From an uncultured Pontibacter sp. (GTDB lineage: Bacteria > Bacteroidota > Bacteroidia > Cytophagales > Hymenobacteraceae): a stretch of DNA of 64,000 bases. Positions 1 to 9,800 of the stretch are shown one piece after another. Each line of letters starts with the position of its first letter. Within the stretch, counting starts at the first letter, position 1. The notes below the pieces were generated by a model. It had not been told where the DNA came from and ran no database searches. It saw nothing but the letters and a program-made list of their open reading frames with translations. Both the position numbers and the translations under genes were made by a program. The stretch spans positions 1-64,000 of the forward strand of contig NZ_CANMNI010000002.1 in NCBI RefSeq assembly GCF_947499215.1, given 5' to 3'.

Positions 1-320
1 ACGGTGGCCGGCGTGCAGACCGCGGCCGGGTTGGTCACCTGCACCGTCGGCGTCGGGTTCACCGTCACAGTCACCGGGGTGATGTCGAAGCAGCCGGCAG
101 AGGTCGTGCCCTTGATGTAGTAGGTGCCGCTTGTGGCCACCGCGCCCGGGTTGGCCAAGGGCGTTGTCGCCGCCGCGTTCGTCCAGTAGGTGTAGGTCAG
201 GCCTGTCGTGCTGCCCGCCGTCACGCCCGCCGCCTGCAGGTTGACGGTGGCCGGCGTGCAGACCGCGGCCGGGTTGGTCACCTGCACCGTCGGCGTCGGG
301 TTCACCGTCACAGTCACCGG
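1..320 (-). repeat. GC-rich 243-bp in-frame tandem repeat
   Basis: Bases 1-77 and 244-320 are identical over all 77 positions, so the unit is 243 bp (81 codons) and the array continues past the left edge. Each unit encodes one Ig-like module beginning near [14 protein letters not shown] and carrying two cysteines. By eye the GC content is near 70 percent, far above the rest of the gene. Perfect identity points to recent duplication or gene conversion. Confidence 0.85.
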
Positions 321-1196
321 AGATGAAGGTGCACTCGAGCAGTTACCTATAGGATTAGTAATAATAACTGAATAGCTTCCTGAAGCTGTTGCAGTGTATG
401 TTGCGCCAGTTGCCCCAGTAATATTATTGCCATCGTTTCTCCACTGATAGGAATAACTACCACTTGCAGGAGAAGCAGGATTAGCTACTGCATTTAATTG
501 AACAGAACCTCCCAAGCAAAAGGCGGTTGGAGTTGTAGTGCTGATAGAAGCAGTTGGAATAGTGTTAACGACTACTGAAATGCTAGTTCTCGCACTTTCG
601 CAGTTACCAACAACCATTGAAACATAGTAAGTATTACTTGCACTAACAGTTGGAGAATAGTTCGCACCTGTTGCACCAGATATAGCTGTGCCACCTGTTG
701 CTGTTGTGTACCATCTGTAGCTGCCTCCTTGGGGTGCACCTGATGCCTGTAAAGTTACAGTGCCAGCACCGCATCTTTGTACTAAAGAGTTCACAGCCGT
801 TGGAGATTGTGTAACAATCAATGTCACTGGATCAGAAATTTCACTTGCATTTTTTTGGCTTACCCTTACTTGATAGCTCCCAGCAATAGATATTCGTGAC
901 CCAACTACGGTAGCCTCTATCCTTGTATCAGTTCTATTAGTTACTGTAAGGCCAGATGAGCTTCCATTTATAGTAATAACAGCAGCATTACCACCACTTG
1001 TATTAAATCCAGTACCATCTACAATTAAATTAAAACCTTGACCAGCAGTAGCACAAGTAGGGCTGATGGCGCTTATAATTTGCCCTGCCGCCGATTGCGA
1101 TACAAGCATCATAAACAGCAATAGCAACCCCACTAACTGAGGTTGCCAATTTTTCAGATCTACTTTCTTAATCAATTCTGTAAAATTCTTTCTCAT
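1..1196 (-). CDS. Large Ig-repeat surface protein (N-terminal part, truncated by window edge)
   Basis: An open frame runs from an ATG at 1196 to the left edge without a stop, giving the first 398 or so residues. It opens with a basic segment and a hydrophobic export signal ([16 protein letters not shown], about residues 24-40). Next come an IPT/TIG-like domain (about 42-130), an Ig-like module with the RWYTTATGG core of Bacteroidota surface proteins, a second Ig-like module (SYQWRNDGN), and at least one full 81-residue Ig-like repeat with a second copy starting at the edge. Proteins of this build are usually very long adhesins ending in a T9SS sorting domain, but that end lies outside the window, so the sorting route is inferred. 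The first 292 codons are AT-rich; the repeat part is strongly GC-rich, with an abrupt change at 320/321. Substrate and partner are unknown. Confidence 0.8.
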   Translation of the reverse strand, partial: MRKNFTELIKKVDLKNWQPQLVGLLLLFMMLVSQSAAGQIISAISPTCATAGQGFNLIVDGTGFNTSGGNAAVITINGSSSGLTVTNRTDTRIEATVVGSRISIAGSYQVRVSQKNASEISDPVTLIVTQSPTAVNSLVQRCGAGTVTLQASGAPQGGSYRWYTTATGGTAISGATGANYSPTVSASNTYYVSMVVGNCESARTSISVVVNTIPTASISTTTPTAFCLGGSVQLNAVANPASPASGSYSYQWRNDGNNITGATGATYTATASGSYSVIITNPIGNCSSAPSSPVTVTVNPTPTVQVTNPAAVCTPATVNLQAAGVTAGSTTGLTYTYWTNAAATTPLANPGAVATSGTYYIKGTTSAGCFDITPVTVTVNPTPTVQVTNPAAVCTPAT

Positions 1197-1974
1197 AAAC
1201 TCAGGCATTAGGGAGTGAGGCGAGCACGCTATTAGGGTTTGGTGCTTGTTTTCGATTTCATATAGGCAATAGAGATCATGCGAAGGCTCTAAAAGAGCTT
1301 CGGTTAGTGGCGTCAGGCCTCTTTTGGAGGTCTCTGTTCTGTTTAGGCAGTTAAACTGGTCCAGTAGACACAGACTGCCAGTTCAATTCATTCTGGAGGG
1401 GGTAGCGGGGCTACTTTATAGCTGTCCATGACAGTTTGCCTTGCGGCACTTAGCTGTAATCCAGCTATGGCTGTTGATGTGTTGGCTAAAAGATTCACGC
1501 TTTACTATATATTAGAGTCTATTTCTTAAAAGTCATTTACCTTTAATAAGTATAAAAGTTTCATAAATAAGGTATAAAAGCAAATTATTTTGAATGTTTT
1601 AATTCAAACCTTTATTATAATAGTTAAAATAATTGCATAATTTGTTATGTGCTTTTGCTTAATACCATTCACAAAAACTAGGCACATGCTGTATTATGGC
1701 AATAATTCATAGTTATATATGTATTATACCATACTAATAAATTGCACTAAATTTCATGAGTTTTGAAAACTAGGTGTCCCTAGTGCTGATCACTGAAATA
1801 TTCTACCAAAAGGTCTTTGAGTAAAATATTTGCAGAAGAAAGCCACTGATGAGAAACTCATATCTGATCCACAGGATTAACCGATGCTGAAGCCATTGGT
1901 AGCTTAGTAAATTAACCACGGCCTTGCAACACGTTATGTTATGGCGTATATTGAATGCTGCTAATTTCTGCCAA
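1197..1974. other. Long intergenic region between divergent genes
   Basis: This 778-bp stretch separates the adhesin (minus) from the PepSY gene (plus). The part next to the adhesin holds the hairpin cluster described separately; from about 1490 to 1800 it is very AT-rich with no convincing reading frame. No TAnnTTTG promoter in either direction stood out, so the start sites are not placed. Confidence 0.6.
1281..1467 (-). promoter_or_regulatory. Hairpin-rich leader, candidate structured RNA
   Basis: Six short stems follow each other closely upstream of the adhesin start at 1196: cgaa(g)gctct/agagcttcg at 1281-1302, aggcctc/gaggtct at 1315-1333, ggcagt/actgcc at 1346-1379 enclosing actgg/ccagt, gtagc/gctac at 1402-1414, ctgtc/gacag at 1422-1434 and tagctg/cagcta at 1451-1467. 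Strand is assigned only because the nearest start codon downstream is on the minus strand. I do not recognise a known riboswitch family. It could instead be an independent small RNA. Confidence 0.35.
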
Positions 1975-2787
1975 ATGAAAAGAAAGACTCATCTTCGTAT
2001 CCGTAAAACGCATCGCTATTTAGGCCTCATCACAGGTATACAGTTTATTATGTGGACCATCGGCGGGATATACTTTAGTTTCAGCGACATGGACGAGATC
2101 CACGGCGACCACCAGCGCAAACCAACGGGCACAACTTTTCAAACAGACATGGAATTGGTTTCGCCTGCGGAGGTACTGTCTCAGCTGCCCATCACGGCCG
2201 CTGTCACATCGGTCAGGCTAATCGACATTATGGGGACGCCCCATTATCAAATCGCCTATCATGCAGCCGCAGACCATGGTGCGCATGGAACTGAACATGA
2301 TCTGGGGCACATGCCAGCCCAAACCCAACTGGCTGTGGCGGCAACCGGCGAGCTAAGACCGGCGCTTAATGAGCAGGAGGCCATAGAGCTTGCCCGTCAA
2401 AATTTCGTGGATCCGGTGGAGGTGGCCGCGGTGGAATATCTTACAAAAGAAAACATCAATAACCACCATGAGTATCGGGGCAGCGCCTTGCCTGCTTGGG
2501 CCATCACGATGGAGCACCCTACCCAAACCACCGTGTATGTGGCGGCTGAACAAGGCGTTGTCACGAAATTCCGCAATAACAAATGGCGTGTGTTTGATTT
2601 CCTCTGGATGCTACACACCATGGACTATCAAGGACGCGACAACTTCGGAAACATCCTCCTGCGCATCTTTTCCATTGCCGGCATTGTGACCATTCTGTCG
2701 GGCTTCGCGCTATACTTTGTGAGCAGCGGTTCGCGCCGTAAGTCTATCACCCAAGCTGCACCGCGCAAAAGACCTGTCATTGGCTGA
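1975..2787 (+). CDS. PepSY domain membrane protein
   Basis: The protein (270 residues from the chosen start) begins with a basic stretch and a transmembrane helix (about residues 11-35, YLGLITGIQFIMWTIGGIYF), has an extracytoplasmic middle with PepSY-like features, and ends with a second helix (about 237-255). This short PepSY-associated TM form is common in Bacteroidota, where relatives often sit near iron or copper uptake genes; nothing here fixes a substrate. The frame extends upstream to 1924, but the ATG at 1975 puts KRKTHLRIRKTHRYLG just before the first helix, the usual start in the family. A hairpin terminator follows. The histidine-rich middle (residues about 105-125) could bind metal, which is a guess. 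Confidence 0.75.
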   Translation: MKRKTHLRIRKTHRYLGLITGIQFIMWTIGGIYFSFSDMDEIHGDHQRKPTGTTFQTDMELVSPAEVLSQLPITAAVTSVRLIDIMGTPHYQIAYHAAADHGAHGTEHDLGHMPAQTQLAVAATGELRPALNEQEAIELARQNFVDPVEVAAVEYLTKENINNHHEYRGSALPAWAITMEHPTQTTVYVAAEQGVVTKFRNNKWRVFDFLWMLHTMDYQGRDNFGNILLRIFSIAGIVTILSGFALYFVSSGSRRKSITQAAPRKRPVIG

Positions 2788-2819
2788 GCGTTTGAAGAAA
2801 CCGCAAAGAGCGACGAGCA

Positions 2820-2842
2820 AGCCCTACCTCACCAGTAGGGCT
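2820..2842 (+). terminator. Rho-independent terminator after PepSY gene
   Basis: Stem agccctac (2820-2827) pairs with gtagggct (2835-2842) around a 7-base loop and is followed by a T-rich run. Confidence 0.75.
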
Positions 2843-2924
2843 TTTATTTTTGGAAAAAGCCTTATAAAGAGGCAAATTGCAATACAAACCTGATTCTTAT
2901 ATCACCCTTAAAACTAAATTACCA

Positions 2925-5513
2925 ATGAGAAAATTTTATGCGCTCGCTGTAGCGGCACTGGTTTTTGTCAGCCAGTGGGCCACAGCGCAGGCAGACCTCT
3001 CCTACTACCTACCGCAGGATGTGACCTACAACAAGGACATTCCCACCCCAAAAGACATACTGGGCTATAATGTTGGCGAGTGGCATGTAAGTCACGACCA
3101 ATTGGCGATGTACATGCGGCAAATGGCACAGCTCTCCGACCGGATCACGATTGAAGAGTATGCCCGCACGCACGAAAACCGTCCGCTATACCTGCTTACC
3201 ATCACCTCTCCTGCCAACCACAAAAACATACAGGGCATCAAAGAGCAGCACCGTCAGCTCACCGACCCGAATACATCAGGCAAATTGGACATTAAAAATA
3301 TGCCGGGTGTGGTGTGGATGGGCTACAGCGTGCACGGCAACGAACCGAGCGGCAGCAATGCATCTTTGTTGGCCGTTTACCACTTGGCCGCCGCACAGGG
3401 ACCTGAGATCGAGAAACTCCTAAATGAGACAATCATTCTTGTGGATCCTTCCATCAACCCGGACGGTCTCAACCGCTTTGCCAGCTGGGTGAACACCCAC
3501 CGCAGCAAGAATCTGGTGACCGACCCGAACAGTGAGGAGTTCAGCGAGGCATGGCCGCGTGGTCGTACCAACCACTACTGGTTCGACCTGAACCGCGACT
3601 GGCTACCCCTGCAGCACCCGGAATCGAGAGGGCGTTTGGCGAAATTTCATGAGTGGAAGCCAAACGTGCTGACTGACCACCATGAGATGGGCACGAACTC
3701 TACCTTCTTTTTCCAGCCGGGTATACCGAGCCGCAACCACCCGCTTACGCCTGCCAAAAACTATGACCTAACCAAAAAGATCGCCGGCTTCCATGCCACA
3801 GCGCTCGATAAGATCGGTTCATTCTATTACACGGAAGAAAGCTTCGACGACTTCTATTACGGCAAGGGTTCTACTTACCCGGACGTGAATGGCGCCATTG
3901 GTATCCTGTTCGAACAGGCCAGCTCCAGAGGCCATGCGCAGGAAAGCGTGAACGGCGTATTGTCTTTCCCGTTCACCATCCGCAACCAGTTCACCACAAC
4001 CCTCTCTACCTTAGAAGCCGTGCAGAACATGCGGGAGGAACTCCTCTCCCACCAGCGCGACTTCTACCGCGATGCCTTGAAGGAATCGGCGAAGGCACCG
4101 GTGGGCGCTTATGTGTTCCGTGCCGAGAAAGACCCGGCCCGTGCTTACCACTTAGCCGAGATCATCCACCAGCATAAGATCGCGATTTATCGCCCGAAGG
4201 AAAACATCAAGGTGAACAATGTGACTTATACGCCTGAGAACAGCTATATCGTACCGACTAACCAGCCGCAGTACAAGCTAATCGAAGGTATGTTCGAGCG
4301 CCGCACTTCGTTTCAGGACAGCCTGTTCTATGACGTATCGGCTTGGACCTTGCCGCTGGCATTCAACTTGGAACATGCAAACCTGACATCTCGCCAGTTC
4401 AAAAACAGCCTACTGGGCCAGAAACTGGACTCAGTGAACTTCCCACAGGGCGAAGTGGTGGGCGGCAAAAGCGCCTATGCTTATGCCTTTGAATGGCATG
4501 GTTACTATGCACCGCGTGCCCTGAATACACTTTTCAACCATGGCTTGCAGGCCAGAGTGGCTACGAGTAAGTTCACAGCCGCCGATGGCAAACAGTTCGA
4601 CTACGGTACCGTCCTTATACCTGTCATAGGCCAGCCGCACAGTGCGGAGCGCATACAGGAGCTAATGGCACAGGTGGCGCAGGATAATGGGATAAAGGTA
4701 TACGCCATGAGCACAGGCTTTACGGAGGGCATCAATCTGGGTAGCCCGGGCATTTATACCTTGCAGCAACCGAAGGTGGCCATGCTGATTGGTGACGGAG
4801 TGAACAGCAACGACGCCGGTGAGGCGTGGCACCTGCTGGACCACCGTTTCAATATTAATACCAGCTTGGTTAATGCGGAGTCCGTTAACCGCATCGACCT
4901 GAGCCGCTATAATGTGATCGTGATGGCAGACGGTTTCTATGGCAGCATTTCAGAGATTGGCAAGACAAAACTCCGCAACTGGGTACAGCTCGGCGGCACG
5001 CTGGTAGGTATGGGCAACGCCACCCGCTGGCTCTCCGACAACAAGATCGGCAGCTTCAGTTTCAAACAAGGCGAGCCGAACGACAACACGTCCCGACTGC
5101 CTTATGCTACCATGAGCAATACCACGGGAGCACAGGTTATCGGAGGGGCAATTTTTGAAGCTGACCTTGACCTGACCCATCCGCTGGGCTACGGCTACTA
5201 CAACAGCAAACTTCCGGTGTTCCGTGACAACCGTTTGTTCATGGAACAATCCAAGAGCCCTTACGCCAATCCGTTGGTGTATACGGCCAAGCCTTTGCTA
5301 AGCGGTTATATCTCCAAGCCCAACCTGAAGCAGCTCGGCAACACGGCCGCTATTTCGGTTTCTGCTTTAGGCGCCGGCAAAGTGATCGGCATGACGGATA
5401 ACCCGAACTTCCGGGCGTTCTGGTTCGGCACCAACAAGTTGTTCTTGAATAGCATCTTCTTTGGACAGATCATCAGCGGCAGTTCAGCCCGTGCCGAGGA
5501 AGCAGCGCACTAA
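2925..5513 (+). CDS. Secreted M14-family zinc carboxypeptidase
   Basis: An 862-residue exported metallopeptidase. A signal peptide (residues 1-21, ending WATAQA) is followed by an M14 carboxypeptidase domain: zinc ligands H137 and E140 in HGNE, a third histidine in HHEMG (252/253), the INPDG segment, and the likely catalytic glutamate E330 in GILFEQ. The remaining 500 residues resemble the C-terminal part seen in long Bacteroidota M14 proteins, with a glutamine-amidotransferase-like fold possible around 590-720. The frame continues upstream to a TTG at 2877, but ATG 2925 directly precedes the signal peptide. It should act on peptides in the periplasm or outside the cell. No T9SS C-terminal domain is visible. 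Confidence 0.85.
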   Translation: MRKFYALAVAALVFVSQWATAQADLSYYLPQDVTYNKDIPTPKDILGYNVGEWHVSHDQLAMYMRQMAQLSDRITIEEYARTHENRPLYLLTITSPANHKNIQGIKEQHRQLTDPNTSGKLDIKNMPGVVWMGYSVHGNEPSGSNASLLAVYHLAAAQGPEIEKLLNETIILVDPSINPDGLNRFASWVNTHRSKNLVTDPNSEEFSEAWPRGRTNHYWFDLNRDWLPLQHPESRGRLAKFHEWKPNVLTDHHEMGTNSTFFFQPGIPSRNHPLTPAKNYDLTKKIAGFHATALDKIGSFYYTEESFDDFYYGKGSTYPDVNGAIGILFEQASSRGHAQESVNGVLSFPFTIRNQFTTTLSTLEAVQNMREELLSHQRDFYRDALKESAKAPVGAYVFRAEKDPARAYHLAEIIHQHKIAIYRPKENIKVNNVTYTPENSYIVPTNQPQYKLIEGMFERRTSFQDSLFYDVSAWTLPLAFNLEHANLTSRQFKNSLLGQKLDSVNFPQGEVVGGKSAYAYAFEWHGYYAPRALNTLFNHGLQARVATSKFTAADGKQFDYGTVLIPVIGQPHSAERIQELMAQVAQDNGIKVYAMSTGFTEGINLGSPGIYTLQQPKVAMLIGDGVNSNDAGEAWHLLDHRFNINTSLVNAESVNRIDLSRYNVIVMADGFYGSISEIGKTKLRNWVQLGGTLVGMGNATRWLSDNKIGSFSFKQGEPNDNTSRLPYATMSNTTGAQVIGGAIFEADLDLTHPLGYGYYNSKLPVFRDNRLFMEQSKSPYANPLVYTAKPLLSGYISKPNLKQLGNTAAISVSALGAGKVIGMTDNPNFRAFWFGTNKLFLNSIFFGQIISGSSARAEEAAH

Positions 5514-5515
5514 AG

Positions 5516-5705
5516 ATTCTCCCTTTGAGGACTACCGAGAACGCGAGTTCGAGACTTGCGACCATAGGTCAACAGGAGTATACATTCGGAGTTGAATTGC
5601 CAATAAATGGCAAATTTTAAATTCACCCGCAGCTGTAAACACCCCTCTGAGAGCTACGCTCGATACCTTCGAACTCTCGTTCTCGGTAGTCCTCAAGGGG
5701 AGAAT
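5516..5705. repeat. 190-bp element with 37-bp imperfect terminal inverted repeats
   Basis: The arms at 5516-5552 and 5669-5705 are inverted copies matching at 35 of 37 positions (differences near the TTTGAGG start and the ACGCGAG end). The inside has no reading frame, only a small hairpin (ttgcca/tggcaa, 5597-5613). It starts three bases after the M14 stop codon. It could be a MITE-like element, a folded intergenic repeat or a large terminator. No target-site duplication is evident. Confidence 0.6.
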
Positions 5706-5840
5706 TCGCAAGTGTGAAACGGCTCTATCTTCAAGAGGTTAGTTTTCATAAGTGCTTATATCCCCCTACTTCATCAAAAGAAGGGATGCACTCTCTTGAA
5801 TTGAGCTGATCAGAGACCGCTTTTACGGCGACCCAACATA

Positions 5841-5878
5841 AACAGAAAAGCCAGCGCAAATGCGCTGGCTTTTCTGTT
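5841..5878 (-). terminator. Strong bidirectional terminator
   Basis: A perfect 18-bp stem (5841-5858 with 5861-5878) with a tiny loop holds A-runs on one side and T-runs on the other, so it can stop transcription from both directions. It lies 23 bp beyond the stop of the minus-strand sprF-like gene. Confidence 0.8.
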
Positions 5879-5900
5879 TTGTGAACGATGGACTTGGATC

Positions 5901-6854
5901 TTATTTGAAGCGGTAGCCTAGCACAATCTCGTGCGATCCGGCGCTTTGATGGCGCATGCGCGACACGGTGATGTCGTAGGTATAGCTCAGCTGGAACTGC
6001 TCTTGGAACTGCACACCCACCAGACCCACGATAGCGTCTTGCGTGCGGTAGGAGATGCCTGCCCATACTTGGTCGTCGTACACCGACTTCTGGCGGCGCT
6101 TGCTCATATGGTAAGCACCCTTTACGTTGAAGTCAGCTTGAATCGGAGCACCCTGCACGTACTTCAGCAAAGCAGAAGGCATCAGGCGGATCTTGTCGTG
6201 CACATCAAAGTTATACCCACCCGATACAAATAAGTGACGTGACAGGCGACTCACCTCTTCTCCCCCGTCCACTTCATGTATCTTGTTTCCAAGCACCTGA
6301 AACAGGGAAACACCGAAGTAGAAGTCTTCAGAGTGCATGAAAGTACCGAGTGTCAGGTCGGGCATAAAAGCATCGACACGACCATGATTGGTCACCGGGT
6401 CACGCTCATTGGAGCCATCCGCCAAGCGCACTTTAGCTGGGTCGAAACGAAACTGCTGGAAGCCGGCAGAGAAGCCAGACGACAGGTAAATGCTTCGGTT
6501 GAGCGGCACATGGTAAGCATAAGAAGCCAATGCGCCGGTACGGGTAGTAGGTCCTGTCTGGTCGGTATAGACCAAGCCGCCCGCCCCATGGAAGCCCTGC
6601 GCCCTGCGACTGCGCTTTAGATCCCGGTTGAACAGGGCACCTTCCCCGCTTACATAAAAGGTTTTGGGAGCTCCCTCAAAACCAACCCACTGGTTACGGT
6701 ACCCCATCTTGATGCTCACATCCTTCTCAAACCCGGCTACTGCCGGGTTGAGAATGAAGTAATTGGTCATGTACTGACTGTAAAGGGCTTTCTGCTGGGC
6801 CGTTGCAGTGAAGGCTGCTAACAGAAAGAATAGAATTAATATGTTGTTTTTCAT
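5901..6854 (-). CDS. PorP/SprF family type IX secretion membrane protein
   Basis: A 317-residue outer-membrane barrel of the PorP/SprF family. It has a signal peptide ending FTATAQQ (about residue 20), then the family opening QKALYSQYMTNYFILNPAVA and the NQWVGFEGAP segment, and ends in an aromatic-rich beta strand (HEIVLGYRFK). In Flavobacterium johnsoniae SprF is needed for secretion or surface attachment of SprB; the same role is inferred here because this gene begins 27 bp after the stop of the giant SprB-like gene and is surely co-transcribed with it. Paralogues of this family are usually numerous, each tied to one large adhesin. Confidence 0.88.
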   Translation of the reverse strand: MKNNILILFFLLAAFTATAQQKALYSQYMTNYFILNPAVAGFEKDVSIKMGYRNQWVGFEGAPKTFYVSGEGALFNRDLKRSRRAQGFHGAGGLVYTDQTGPTTRTGALASYAYHVPLNRSIYLSSGFSAGFQQFRFDPAKVRLADGSNERDPVTNHGRVDAFMPDLTLGTFMHSEDFYFGVSLFQVLGNKIHEVDGGEEVSRLSRHLFVSGGYNFDVHDKIRLMPSALLKYVQGAPIQADFNVKGAYHMSKRRQKSVYDDQVWAGISYRTQDAIVGLVGVQFQEQFQLSYTYDITVSRMRHQSAGSHEIVLGYRFK

Positions 6855-6881
6855 AACGGTCTCTTTCTAAAAAGGCGAAAC

Positions 6882-9800
6882 TTAACGCATGATGGTCACA
6901 GATGTCTTCACGGCAGGTATGGCGTCTCCGAACTCGATGATAGCGTAGTAGGTGCCATCCGGTAGGCGCTTGCCGTTGTGGGTACCGTCCCACTCCTTGC
7001 CGTAACCCTTCGATTCGAATACCGGGCTGCCCCAGCGGTTGAACACCGTCACTCTGCAGTTAGGGTATAGCTCTGGAAGGTTGCGGATTACCCAGCGGTC
7101 GTTGATGCCGTCGCCGTTCGGTGTGAAACCATTCGGGATGTCCAACTCTCCGAGACTCTCCACCGTGAAGGTCAACTCTGTCGTACAGCCGTTGGCGTCT
7201 CTTACAATTAAGAAATGCTCACCGCCGCGCAGATTCTTGAACACAGAGTCTGCTGCATACTCTCCGTAGTTGAGTGAGTAGCTGTAAGGTGCCGTACCAC
7301 CGCTGATGGTCGTAACTGCTGCACTGCCTGAGTTAGGCTGCCCCATCACACCATTGCTTGGTGTCACGGCCATCTGCAACAGAGCCGGCTCCTTCACTTC
7401 CACTTTACCCAATTCGATGCGGCAGTCAGCTGAGAAGCGTGTCACCAACTGGTAAGTACCTTTCGCCAGTCCCGTGAACTCTGGGTTCTTCTGGAACGTC
7501 TTGCCGTTATCGATACTGTACTCAGTGTTAGCGTCGCCGCCTGTTACTGTGAAGCCGATGGCGCCGTTTGTCTCACCGAAGCAACTGATGTTTCGCACAT
7601 AAGCGATCTCGCTGTTGCGACCATCCACAGTTAACGCCACGGAGAAGGTACATCCTTTGGCGTCTTTCACGGTCAGGGTATAGCTTCCAGCCGCTACATT
7701 TGCCAGTGTGGCTGAGCTTGAGAAGTTAGTTCCGTCAAGTGAGTAAGCATAAGGAGCAGTACCGCCGGTTACCTCCGTCACGACAACCTCACCGGCAGCA
7801 TCGCCACAAGTGGCAGCCGATACCGTGAATTTCACGTCGGTCAGCATTGGGCTGTTTTGCAGGGTTACTGTTTCAGTCAGCATACAGCCGCTGGCGTCTT
7901 TCACGTACACGGTGTACTCGCCTTCGGCCAGCCCCGTAAAGGAGGCATCGGACACAAAGTTGGTTCCGTCGATGCTGTAGGTATAAGGAGCAGTTCCGCC
8001 CACGATTGCGCTGATGGCGATGCGGCCGTTGCGCTCACCGCAGCTGGCATCGGTGCCCGTCGCTGTGAAGCTTTCCACACCACCGCTGTTAGACACTGAC
8101 TGCTCTACCGTGATGGCACAGCCTTCGGCGTCTTTGATGGTGATGGTATAAGCACCCGCCGCCAGATTAGCGAATGTAGCCGAAGCTTGGAAGCTGCCGC
8201 CGTTCAGGCTGTAGGTATAAGGCGTCGTGCCTCCGTTTACAGCCGTTACCGTGATCGAACCGTTTGTCTCGCCACAAGCCGCTTGTTGGGCAACTACTGT
8301 CGCTTCTTTTGGACCTTTCTGACCAACTGTCACCGTCGTAACGGTGCTGCAGCCGTTGGCGTCCTTCACCGTCACTTCGTACTCACCCGGCGCCAGTGCC
8401 GCGAAGGCAGTTGAAGCTTGGAAAGCGCCGCCGTTCAGGCTGTAGGTATAAGGAGCTGTGCCGCCAGTTACTTGGCCTACTGTGATGGTACCGTCATTGG
8501 CGTCGCAAGAGGCAGCTGTGGTGCTTGCAGTCAGATCCGAAGGACCTGCTACGTTGTCTACCACTACTTTTTTATCGATTGTACAGCCGTTGGCGTCTTT
8601 CACCGTGATGGTATGCTCACCGGCCGCTATCGAAACAAATCCCGCGTTGCTCTGGAAGTCACCGCCGTTCAGGCTGTAGGTATAAGGCGCTGTTCCACCT
8701 TTTACACCGCTCACCTCAATGCCGCCGTTGGCTTCGCCGCAGGTTGCTGTAGAGGCTGTCAGCGCAAACTCAGTAGGACCGGCAATGTTCTCGATCACCA
8801 CTGCCTTGCTGAAGGTACAGCCGTTAGCGTCTTTGATGAACACCGTGTGGTTGCCTGCCGCCATACCTGTCAGTTCAGCCGAGTTCTGGAAGTTAGACCC
8901 GTCTTTGCTGTAGGTATAAGGGGCACGACCTCCGGTTACCGCACCAATCGATACGCTGCCGTTGCTGGCACCGCAGGTAGAGGCTTTGGTCGTAGTGGCA
9001 AATCCTTCCGGACCGTCGGTGTTCGTTACCGTCACCGCTTTCGCGAAAGTACAGCCATTGGCATCCTTCACCGTCACCAGATACTCGCCAGCGGCCAAGG
9101 CCGTTAAGGAAGCGGATGACTGGAAGTTGGTACCGTTGATGCTGTAGGTATATGGAGCCGTTCCGCCCGTTACGTTGCTGACACTGATTTGTCCGTTGCT
9201 GTTGCCGCAGGTAGTGTTCTGGGCTGAAGCAGTGAGGTCAGATGGGCCGGCCACGTCGCTGATGGTGATGGTCTCGGTGTGCGTACAGTCGTTGGCGTCT
9301 TTTACTGTTACAGTGTACTCTCCTGCCAGCAGACCTGAGAAGTTGGCTGCACTCTGGTAAGCACCGCCGTTCAGGCTGTAGGTATAAGGAGCCACACCGC
9401 CGTTCACTGAAGTAACCCGGATGCTGCCATTGTCGCTGCCGCAAGTTGAGTTGCTGGTTGAGGCAACAAAGCTGCCCGGACCTTCTTTGTCAACTTTAAC
9501 AGTCGTCGTCGTTTCGCAGCCGTTGGCGTCGCGCACTGTCAGGGTATACTCTCCGGAAGCCAGCGCTGTGAAAGCTGTTCTGGACTGGAAAGCACCGCCG
9601 TTCAGGCTGTAGGTATAAGGCGCTGTTCCGCCTGTTACCGTGCCAGCTGTGATGCGGCCGTCGTTATCGGCACAAGTTGCCGCCTGCGCACTGGCCGCTA
9701 CCGCAGCAGGACCCGCGATATCTGTTACCGTGAAGGCTTTTGCAAACGTACAACCGTTCGCGTCTTTCACGGTGATAGAGTGGCTTCCGGCAAGTAGACC

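Larger units (their letters stand above)
5514..5900. other. Convergent intergenic region
   Basis: The 387 bp between the M14 gene and the sprF-like gene hold the inverted-repeat element (5516-5705), about 130 bp without visible signals, and the strong bidirectional terminator at 5841-5878. No gene is supported here. Confidence 0.7.

Noticed and set aside
1401-1434. GGTAGCGGGGCTAC reminiscent of a c-di-GMP (GEMM) riboswitch segment
   Set aside because: The other conserved GEMM elements are absent on either strand, so the match is by chance.
1846-1853. CTGATGAG resembling a hammerhead ribozyme core
   Set aside because: The matching CGAAA core and the three stems are missing; the bases form a simple atgag/ctcat hairpin.
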